A DNA stretch of 64,000 bases from Polaribacter sp. Z022 (lineage in GTDB: Bacteria > Bacteroidota > Bacteroidia > Flavobacteriales > Flavobacteriaceae): the NCBI RefSeq assembly GCF_023555495.1, contig NZ_JALCZO010000001.1, positions 806,001 through 870,000 on the forward strand. The letters are read 5' to 3'. The notes under the pieces are model-generated. The model had not been told where the DNA came from, ran no database searches, and saw only the letters and a program-made list of their open reading frames with translations. This document shows, piece by piece, positions 24,787 to 31,182 of the stretch; position 1 is the first letter of the stretch, and every line of letters starts with the position of its first letter. A program made the translations under genes and the position numbers.

Positions 24787-26107
24787 TTCTTGTAGCTTTA
24801 ACTTGTTTAATACGTTTTTTGTCTAATGCTTCAATAGTAAACGTATAATTCTTAAAGTTTATTTTTTCTCCTTTTTTAGGAAACTTACCAGAAATTTCTA
24901 AAATAAAACCTGCCAAGGTTTCACTTTCTCCTTTTTCTTCTTCAAAAATATCTTCATCTTCATCATCTAAAACTCTACAAAAGTCTTTAATAGATGTTTT
25001 TCCTTCAAAAATATAGTTGTTGGCATCAATTTTAGAATAAGACAAATCATCATCATCAAATTCATCATTAATATCACCTACAATTTCTTCAATTACATCT
25101 TCTAAAGTAACCAAACCACTTGTACCTCCATATTCATCTACAACAATAGCTAAGTGATTTTTCTTTTCTCTAAAATCGCCTAACAAGTCATCTAATTTTT
25201 TGTTTTCTGGAACAAAAAAAGGTTCTCTAACTAGTTTTTGCCAATTAAAAGTGGTTTTGTTTAAGTGCGCTAACAAATCTTTAGCATACAAAACACCAAT
25301 TATATTGTCTATGTTTTCTTTATAAACAGGGTTTCTTGAGTAGCCATTTTTTAGAATCTTATCTAAAACACCTTCATAAGATTCTTCATCAGAAAGTGCA
25401 AAAATATCTATTCTAGGTTTCATTATTTGTACAGTTTCAGTATTACCAAAACTTACAATTCCTTCTAGTATTTTTTGTTCATCTTTAGTTGTTGCTCCTT
25501 CAGATGTTAGCTCTAATGCTTGCGATAATGTTTCTACAGAAAAGTTATTGTTTTTACTTCCTAATTTATTTTCAATCCATTTTGTTAATGTAATTAATGG
25601 CAAACTAAAAGGAGTTAATAAAATATTTACTGTATGTATAAACTTAGACATTATTTTAGAAAAACGAAGTGAATTTCTAGATGCGTAAACTTTAGGTAAT
25701 ACTTCTCCAAATAAGAGAATTAAAAAGGTAACTAGAACAATTTCTATAAAAAAACGAACAGGAATTGTTATAAAATTTAGGTCTATTTCATAATTAAAAC
25801 CACCAAATAAGGTTTCTGCCAAAGAAGCAAAAAGCAACACAATTAAAATATTTATAAAATTATTGGTTATTAAAATTGTTGCTAATAATTTTCGCGGTTT
25901 TTCTAATAAAGTAACAACTATATTCTCTTCTTTTCCGTTGTTAGAAAGTTCGTTTAAATCTGTTTGAGAAAGTGAAAAAAAAGCTACTTCTGTACCAGAA
26001 ACTAATGCAGAACTAATTAGTAAAGCTACTAAAGCAATACAATTAAGAGTAGTTAATAAATCTATAGATGCTAAAAATAAAAACAAAATTTCGGGATCTG
26101 GGTCCAA
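24779..26107 (-). CDS. gldE: Gliding motility-associated protein GldE (CNNM/CBS/CorC)
   Basis: A 442-residue membrane protein. Residues about 20-190 hold the DUF21/CNNM membrane domain (ALISSALVSGTEVAFFSLS), about 205-330 a CBS pair (IMKPRIDIFAL and NGYSRNPVY), and about 345-435 a CorC/HlyC domain (DEYGGTSGLVTLEDVIEEIVG at the junction). Paralogs transport or sense divalent metals such as magnesium. GldE supports gliding by working with GldD. The start is a TTG at 26107: a stop codon lies two codons upstream, and the encoded MDPDPE is the usual GldE N-terminus. Confidence 0.93.
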   Translation of the reverse strand: MDPDPEILFLFLASIDLLTTLNCIALVALLISSALVSGTEVAFFSLSQTDLNELSNNGKEENIVVTLLEKPRKLLATILITNNFINILIVLLFASLAETLFGGFNYEIDLNFITIPVRFFIEIVLVTFLILLFGEVLPKVYASRNSLRFSKIMSKFIHTVNILLTPFSLPLITLTKWIENKLGSKNNNFSVETLSQALELTSEGATTKDEQKILEGIVSFGNTETVQIMKPRIDIFALSDEESYEGVLDKILKNGYSRNPVYKENIDNIIGVLYAKDLLAHLNKTTFNWQKLVREPFFVPENKKLDDLLGDFREKKNHLAIVVDEYGGTSGLVTLEDVIEEIVGDINDEFDDDDLSYSKIDANNYIFEGKTSIKDFCRVLDDEDEDIFEEEKGESETLAGFILEISGKFPKKGEKINFKNYTFTIEALDKKRIKQVKATRNA

Positions 26108-26126
26108 ATGCTATTTATTAGGTTAA

Positions 26127-26561
26127 TTAAAATGGTAAATCATCATTTTCTTCTGGTTCTACAGCTTTTGGAGCTGTTACAGAAGGTTGTTGAATAGGTT
26201 GTGGGTTATTGGTGTTTTCTAAACTTCTTTTATTAGAAAGCATTGTCATTTCATTTACTTGTATTTCAGTTGAATAACGTTTTACGCCATCTTGTTCCCA
26301 TTGTCGGTTTTTTAATTTCCCTTCAACGTAAATTTTATCTCCTTTTGTTAAGTATTTTTCACAAACTTTTGCAAGTCCATTTCTAACAACAAGGTTGTGC
26401 CAATCTGTAGTTGTAACTTTTTCTCCAGTTTGCCTGTTTGTATAGCTTTCACTGGTTGCAATAGGAAATCTTCCAACACAATTTTGATCATCAAAATAAT
26501 GCATTTTAACGTCATCACCTAAATTACCTATTAAAATTACTTTGTTTATTGTTCCTGCCAT
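26127..26561 (-). CDS. ssb: Single-stranded DNA-binding protein
   Basis: A 144-residue SSB. The OB fold covers residues 1-105 (INKVILIGNLGDDVKMHYF at the start, then WHNLVVRNGLAKVCEKYLTKGDKIYVEGKL as the strand-helix-strand core, cited in part). A flexible Gln/Pro region leads to the acidic tip NDDLPF, the docking tail for repair and replication proteins. A TACTTTTG box on the minus strand lies 20 bases upstream, so ssb can be made apart from mutY while still running into gldE and gldD. Confidence 0.96.
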   Translation of the reverse strand: MAGTINKVILIGNLGDDVKMHYFDDQNCVGRFPIATSESYTNRQTGEKVTTTDWHNLVVRNGLAKVCEKYLTKGDKIYVEGKLKNRQWEQDGVKRYSTEIQVNEMTMLSNKRSLENTNNPQPIQQPSVTAPKAVEPEENDDLPF

Positions 26562-26580
26562 AGCTTGTGTTTTTCTATAT

Positions 26581-26588
26581 CAAAAGTA
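26581..26588 (-). promoter_or_regulatory. Promoter -7 box of ssb
   Basis: Minus strand TACTTTTG, exact TAnnTTTG, 19 bases before the ssb ATG and inside the mutY-ssb gap. Confidence 0.6.
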
Positions 26589-26601
26589 ATAAAAATATCA
26601 C

Positions 26602-27645
26602 TTACTTTATTGATTGAAAATTTTCTAAAAATTTTGCAATTAAAATCGGAACTGGAAATTTTTCAATTTCAGTCCAATTTATTGATGCATCAGTATGGTT
26701 TTTAGTTTCTATTACCCAAAATTGTGTATGTAAATGTTGATGAGAAAGTTTATGTACAATCTCTTTTTTGTTGAACAATGAAATTGTGGTTTCTTCAGGA
26801 AATAAATTGATAAAATCTTCAGTTGAAATTAATTCTTCTTTTTGTATTTTTTTATCGGTTTCAATTAATGGAAATTGATATAAACCTTGCCAAATTCCTT
26901 TTCCAGTTCTTTCAGATAAAATTGTTTTATTGTTGTTGGTTTTAATAACCAAGAAATTAAAGTATCTTTTTTTGATTTTAATTTTTTTCTCTTTTATGGG
27001 TAATTCTTTTGTGATATTTTTTTCTAAAGCAATACAACTGTCAGAAAAAGGGCAAGTTTGGCAAAGAGGATTTTGTGGTTTACAATGCAATGCTCCAAAA
27101 TCCATAATGGCCTGATTATAAGTTCCTGGTTGTTTATTGTCTATTAAAGATTGTGCTAAAACTTTAAATTCTTTTATACCCTTAGATGAATTAATAGGTG
27201 TTTTAATTCCGAAATAACGCGAAAGAACTCTATAAACATTTCCATCAACAACTGCAGTTGGTTCGTTAAAACAAATAGATGCAATTGCAGAAGCTGTATA
27301 ATCTCCAACACCTTTTAGGTTTATGATGTCATTATATGTAGCAGGAAAAATTCCATTTAATTCGTTTGCAATAAATTTTGCAGAGAAGTGTAAATTTCTT
27401 GCTCTAGAATAATAACCTAGCCCTTGCCACATTTTTAAAACTGTACTTTCATTAGCGTTGGCAAGATCAAAAACAGTAGGAAAAGTTTCTGTAAATTTTA
27501 AATAATAAGACAAACCTTGAGCAACTCTTGTTTGCTGTAACATAATTTCTGACAGCCAAATAAAATATGGGTTTTTGCTTTTACGCCAGGGTAAATCTCT
27601 GTTGTTTTGTAAGTACCAGTAAATTAATGTGTTAGAAAATTTCAT
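26602..27645 (-). CDS. mutY: A/G-specific adenine glycosylase
   Basis: A 347-residue base-excision repair enzyme that removes adenine mispaired with 8-oxoguanine. The HhH-GPD core shows LPWRKSKNPYFIWLSEIMLQQTRV (about 21-44), LKGVGDYTASAIASICF and VVDGNVYRVLSRYF with the catalytic Asp. The 4Fe-4S ligands are intact as C-x6-C-x2-C-x5-C (HCKPQNPLCQTCPFSDSC). A C-terminal NUDIX-like domain (about 225-347) recognises 8-oxoG. The start is the ATG at 27645, not the TTG at 27666. It heads the mutY-ssb-gldE-gldD block, divergent from the HU gene. Confidence 0.95.
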   Translation of the reverse strand: MKFSNTLIYWYLQNNRDLPWRKSKNPYFIWLSEIMLQQTRVAQGLSYYLKFTETFPTVFDLANANESTVLKMWQGLGYYSRARNLHFSAKFIANELNGIFPATYNDIINLKGVGDYTASAIASICFNEPTAVVDGNVYRVLSRYFGIKTPINSSKGIKEFKVLAQSLIDNKQPGTYNQAIMDFGALHCKPQNPLCQTCPFSDSCIALEKNITKELPIKEKKIKIKKRYFNFLVIKTNNNKTILSERTGKGIWQGLYQFPLIETDKKIQKEELISTEDFINLFPEETTISLFNKKEIVHKLSHQHLHTQFWVIETKNHTDASINWTEIEKFPVPILIAKFLENFQSIK

Positions 27646-27707
27646 TTTAAAAAAATAGATTTGCAATATTACATTATAAAATTCACATAAATTTAAGTGT
27701 TATTGTT

Positions 27708-27736
27708 TTTGGAATTGATTAATTATCATATATTTG
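27708..27736 (+). promoter_or_regulatory. Promoter of the HU gene
   Basis: TTTG at 27708-27711, a 17-base spacer, and TATATTTG at 27729-27736, all fitting the Bacteroidetes consensus. The first bases after the -7 box (CATCCGCATTTTTG) are almost the same as those of the rplU promoter at 54955. The leader is about 45 bases. Confidence 0.8.
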
Positions 27737-27786
27737 CATCCGCATTTTTGAAATTAAATTAATAAAAAAATAGTAAAAATAGAGAC

Positions 27787-28077
27787 ATGACGAAAGCAGA
27801 TATCGTATCAAAAATTTCAGATAAATCAGGAATAGAAAAAACAGATGTGTTAGCAACTGTTGAAGCATTCATGACTGAAGTGAAGGATGCATTAGAAAAT
27901 GGCGATAACGTTTATTTAAGAGGTTTTGGTAGTTTTATTATCAAAACTAGAGCAGAAAAGACAGGTAGAAATATTTCTAAAAATACTACTATTAAGATTC
28001 CTGCACACAATATACCAGCTTTTAAACCAGCTAAAACTTTTACTGAAGGAGTAAAAAGTAAAGTATCAGTTAAGTAA
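27787..28077 (+). CDS. HU family DNA-binding protein
   Basis: A 96-residue nucleoid protein. The N-terminal helices (MTKADIVSKISDKSGIEK) are followed by the beta-arm region GDNVYLRGFGSFIIKTRAEKTGRN and the arm tip NTTIKIPAHNIPAFKPAK (both cited in part), the standard HU/IHF layout with the Pro-containing arm that bends DNA. It is slightly longer than E. coli HU at the C-terminus (TEGVKSKVSVK). It is expected to compact and bend chromosomal DNA as a dimer. It is probably co-transcribed with the 29-residue basic protein that follows within 50 bases. Confidence 0.95.
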   Translation: MTKADIVSKISDKSGIEKTDVLATVEAFMTEVKDALENGDNVYLRGFGSFIIKTRAEKTGRNISKNTTIKIPAHNIPAFKPAKTFTEGVKSKVSVK

Positions 28078-28126
28078 TAAAATATTAATCTAAACCTAAA
28101 TAGGGTTTAATAAACAACAGAACATT

Positions 28127-28216
28127 ATGCCAAGTGGTAAAAAAAGAAAGAGAGCTAAGATCTCTACACACAAAAGAAAGAAAAGAGCTAGAGCAAATAG
28201 ACACAAGAAAAAGTAA
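28127..28216 (+). CDS. Very small basic conserved protein (29 residues)
   Basis: An ATG frame of 29 codons and a TAA. The product is almost only Lys, Arg and His (about 18 of 29): it begins MPSGKKRKRAKISTHKRKKR and ends RANRHKKK. Composition and size are those of tiny RNA-binding or ribosomal proteins such as THX or bL36-type chains. It lies between HU and RNase G/E. The last codons and stop form the left arm of a strong terminator, so the frame is precisely bounded. I do not know a function; a ribosome-associated role is inferred. It is too short for normal gene callers. Confidence 0.75.
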   Translation: MPSGKKRKRAKISTHKRKKRARANRHKKK

Positions 28217-28235
28217 GCATTCGCTTACTTTTTCG
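28208..28235 (+). terminator. Terminator overlapping the stop codon of the 29-residue gene
   Basis: AAAAAGTAAGC pairs over 11 bases with GCTTACTTTTT around ATTC. The TAA stop at 28214-28216 lies inside the left arm. It separates HU and the small gene from the RNase G/E leader, perhaps with read-through. Confidence 0.85.
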
Positions 28236-28275
28236 TTTATAGTTTAGCGAAAAAACAAAAAGTTCATTGACATAA

Positions 28276-28347
28276 GAGGTTAAACTAACCTCGCATGGTA
28301 TTACTAATACCTGACAATATTAATCCATCTACACAATTTATGTGTAG
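28276..28347 (+). promoter_or_regulatory. Three tandem hairpins in the RNase G/E leader
   Basis: Within 72 bases there are three perfect small stems: GAGGTTA-AAC-TAACCTC (28276-28292), GGTATT-ACT-AATACC (28297-28311) and CTACACA-ATTTA-TGTGTAG (28329-28347). The RNase G/E ATG follows 18 bases later. The row of stems resembles the structured rne leader of E. coli, which RNase E cleaves to control its own mRNA; the same role here is inferred. Confidence 0.55.
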
Positions 28348-28365
28348 TGTTAAAACCAGTTCAGT

Positions 28366-29898
28366 ATGAAAACAGAATTAATAATTCGTTCAAATTCATC
28401 TGATATTGATTTTGCCTTATTAAGAGATGGAAAACTTATTGAATTAAATAATGAAACAACAGGTAATAAATTTTCTGTTGGCGATATTTTTTTAGCCAAA
28501 ATAGGAAAAGTATTAACTGGTTTAAATGCAGCCTTTGTAAATGTAGGTTATCCAAAAGATGGGTTTTTACATTATCATGATTTAGGTGCGCAAGTAAACT
28601 CATTAAATTCATTCATTAAGAAAGTAAGCACAGGTAAGTATAAAGAATTCACTTTAAAAAACTTCCGAAAGGAAGAAGACATTAACAAAGACGGTAGTAT
28701 TAATAATGTACTAAAATCAGGACAAAACCTTTTAGTACAAATAGTAAAAGAACCAATTTCTACAAAAGGACCAAGATTAAGTTCAGAGTTGTCTATAGCA
28801 GGTAGATATTTGGTTTTAGTTCCTTTTTCTAACCGAGTTTCTGTTTCTCAAAAAATAGCAGACCCAAAAGAAAAAGAACGTTTAAAAAGATTAGCAAAAA
28901 GCATTAAACCTAAAGGATTTGGTGTTATTTTAAGAACTGTTGCAGAAGGGAAAAAAGTAGCAGAATTAGATAAAGATTTACAAAACTCTCTAGATCGTTG
29001 GAAAAATATGTGTAAAAGCATACCCAATACAAATACACCAACAAAAATATTGAGCGAACTTAACAGAGCATCTTCAATTTTAAGAGATGTTATGAATGAA
29101 TCTTTTACTAGTATTGTTACAAATGATGAAACTTTACAGATAGAAATTAAAGAATATCTACAAGAAATTTATCCTGAAAAGGAAAAAATTGTAAAGTTGC
29201 ACAAGTCTGAAACTCCTATTTTTGAAAAATATGGTATAGAAAGACAAATTAAAACCTCATTTGGAAAAACAGTTTCTATGAGCAGAGGAGCCTATTTAGT
29301 TATAGAGCATACTGAAGCTTTACACGTTATTGATGTTAATAGCGGTAACCGTTCTAATAAAGCTGGTTCTCAAGAAGATACTGCATTAGAAGTAAATTTA
29401 ATATCAGCTACAGAAATAGCTCGTCAATTACAATTACGTGATATGGGAGGAATTATAGTTGTAGATTTTATTGATATGCATAAGGCTGAAAACAGAAACA
29501 AATTGTATCAGCATCTAAAAGAACAAATGGCTTTAGATAGAACAAAGCACAAAATATTACCTCCAAGTAAATTTGGTTTGGTACAAATTACAAGACAAAG
29601 GGTAAGGCCTGAGTTAAGTATAAAAACTACCGAAACCAACCCAAATAAAAATGGAGAAGTAGAAGCACCAATAGTCTTGTTAGACAAAATTGAAGCAGAT
29701 TTAGAGAAATTTATGTCAAACTCTAAAAATAAAAAAGTACAATTACATGTACATCCTTTTATTGCTGCTTATCTAACAAAAGGAATAAATTCTATTCGTT
29801 TTAAATGGTATTTAAAACACAAAAAGTGGATTACTATTATACCTCGTGACGCTTACACATACTTATATTATAGATTTAAATCTGTAAAGACTAAATAA
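28366..29898 (+). CDS. rng: Ribonuclease G/E family endoribonuclease
   Basis: A 510-residue endonuclease close to RNase G in length, without the long C-terminal scaffold of E. coli RNase E. The S1-like domain near the N-terminus has GDIFLAKIGKVLTGLNAAFVNVG (about 42-64, in part). The RNase H-like and DNase I-like regions contain GRYLVLVP, LRTVAEGK and the catalytic segment IDVNSGNRS with a downstream IVVDFIDM giving the two Asp metal ligands. It makes single-strand cuts in AU-rich RNA for mRNA decay and rRNA maturation in the cytoplasm. Its leader holds three hairpins. A perfect bidirectional terminator follows. Confidence 0.95.
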   Translation: MKTELIIRSNSSDIDFALLRDGKLIELNNETTGNKFSVGDIFLAKIGKVLTGLNAAFVNVGYPKDGFLHYHDLGAQVNSLNSFIKKVSTGKYKEFTLKNFRKEEDINKDGSINNVLKSGQNLLVQIVKEPISTKGPRLSSELSIAGRYLVLVPFSNRVSVSQKIADPKEKERLKRLAKSIKPKGFGVILRTVAEGKKVAELDKDLQNSLDRWKNMCKSIPNTNTPTKILSELNRASSILRDVMNESFTSIVTNDETLQIEIKEYLQEIYPEKEKIVKLHKSETPIFEKYGIERQIKTSFGKTVSMSRGAYLVIEHTEALHVIDVNSGNRSNKAGSQEDTALEVNLISATEIARQLQLRDMGGIIVVDFIDMHKAENRNKLYQHLKEQMALDRTKHKILPPSKFGLVQITRQRVRPELSIKTTETNPNKNGEVEAPIVLLDKIEADLEKFMSNSKNKKVQLHVHPFIAAYLTKGINSIRFKWYLKHKKWITIIPRDAYTYLYYRFKSVKTK

Positions 29899-29926
29899 TA
29901 TAATATAAAGGCAATAATTTATTATC

Positions 29927-29965
29927 AAAAAACCCCGCAACTATTAAGTTGCGGGGTTTTGTATT
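29927..29965. terminator. Bidirectional terminator between rng and the convergent EEP gene
   Basis: AAAACCCCGCAACT (29929-29942) pairs without mismatch with AGTTGCGGGGTTTT (29947-29960) around ATTA, with T-runs on both strands. It serves the two convergent genes. Confidence 0.95.
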
Positions 29966-29981
29966 TTATTTAATAATTAAA

Positions 29982-31037
29982 TTATTTCTTTTCTTTAATT
30001 AAATACATGTATACAGGATAATGATCTGAATAACCACCTGTGTATCCTCCATCTGCAAAACTTCTAAAAGGATACCCTTTGTATTTTCCTTTTTTACCAC
30101 TTAAAAAACGTTTATTAAAAATCATAGCTTTAAACATTTTATAGCTAGAAAAATCTTTTTCTCCTTTATCTAAAAGAGGAGAAGAAATTAAAATCATATC
30201 AAACAGATTTAAATTATCTCTATAAGCTAAAGTGTTAAAACCTCTTCTATGTAAATCTTCATAAGGATTGTAGATGTCTTTTTCTCCAACATTTTTCTTT
30301 CTACTTTTAGTTTTTAACACCTTTTTAAAGCTAGAATTTATAGGGTCATCATTAAAATCTCCCATTGTTAAAATTTTAGCATTAGGGTCTTTTTCTCTAA
30401 TTTGTTCAATAATCTTTGTGTTTTGATAAGCCGCTTTTTCACGTAAAGGTCTGCTTTTTGCTTCACCACCACTTCTAGAAGGCCAGTGATTTACTATTAC
30501 ATGTATTAACTCATCATCTAAATAACCAGATACTAATAATTGATCTCTTGTATAAACTTTATATCCATCTCTATAAATATTTGGATTAAACGCTTCATGA
30601 TGAATTGGTTTAAAATATCTTTTCTGATATAATAAAGCTACATCAATACCTCTTTTATCTGGAGAATCATAATGTATAATGCCATAGTTTTTCTTTGCCA
30701 AATGTTTAGATTTTACTAAATCTTCTAATACACTTAAGTTTTCTACTTCAGAAACACCAATTATTGCAGGACTTGTTTTAGCTTTTTCAGTTCCAATTTG
30801 AGCAATAGTACTACCTAATTTGTCAATTTTGTCCCAATAAACTTTAGATTTATTAGATTTTAATTCCATCATTGGGCTAGCTTCATCATTCTTTGTAACA
30901 TCATTAATGGTGTCAAAAAGATTTTCTACATTATAAAATGCGATTGTTCTAATATTATATTTTTTACCTTTCTTTTGAGAAAATACTAACGTAGATGTTA
31001 GTAAGAAAATAAATAATAAGGATAGATTTTTTTTCAT
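29982..31037 (-). CDS. Secreted endonuclease/exonuclease/phosphatase family protein
   Basis: A 351-residue exported protein. Residues 1-20 form a signal peptide (ending LVFSQ). The rest is an EEP (DNase I-like) domain with FYNVENLFDTI, GVSEVENL (catalytic Glu), VNHWPSRSGGEAKSR, MGDFNDDP and SDHYPV (catalytic His). Such enzymes cut DNA, RNA or phosphoesters with a divalent metal; here the site is extracytoplasmic. The start is the ATG at 31037, because an exact -7 box (TATGTTTG) overlaps the longer frame. It is divergent from a TonB receptor and a DUF5689 lipoprotein, so it may prepare nucleic acid or phosphoester substrates for uptake; that link is inferred. Confidence 0.9.
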   Translation of the reverse strand: MKKNLSLLFIFLLTSTLVFSQKKGKKYNIRTIAFYNVENLFDTINDVTKNDEASPMMELKSNKSKVYWDKIDKLGSTIAQIGTEKAKTSPAIIGVSEVENLSVLEDLVKSKHLAKKNYGIIHYDSPDKRGIDVALLYQKRYFKPIHHEAFNPNIYRDGYKVYTRDQLLVSGYLDDELIHVIVNHWPSRSGGEAKSRPLREKAAYQNTKIIEQIREKDPNAKILTMGDFNDDPINSSFKKVLKTKSRKKNVGEKDIYNPYEDLHRRGFNTLAYRDNLNLFDMILISSPLLDKGEKDFSSYKMFKAMIFNKRFLSGKKGKYKGYPFRSFADGGYTGGYSDHYPVYMYLIKEKK

Positions 31038-31055
31038 TTTTTTAGTTTTACTATA

Positions 31056-31063
31056 CAAACATA
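31056..31063 (-). promoter_or_regulatory. Promoter -7 box of the EEP gene
   Basis: Minus strand TATGTTTG, exact TAnnTTTG, 18 bases before the ATG at 31037. Confidence 0.6.
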
Positions 31064-31128
31064 TAAAACAAAAGTTAAGCCAAAAATTATATATTGATAA
31101 TTTAACATTTAGATGTGTTAAAAAGCGT

Positions 31129-31136
31129 TAAATTTG
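31129..31136 (+). promoter_or_regulatory. Promoter -7 box of the TonB-receptor operon
   Basis: TAAATTTG, exact TAnnTTTG, 46 bases before the ATG at 31183. Around it TTAA words recur (TTAACA 31102, TTAAAA 31118, TTAAAT 31128, TTAACG 31137), roughly every 10 bases over the last three, which could be an operator. Confidence 0.55.
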
Positions 31137-31182
31137 TTAACGATTTAATAGGAAATTTTATTAAAAATACAAACAAACGTTT

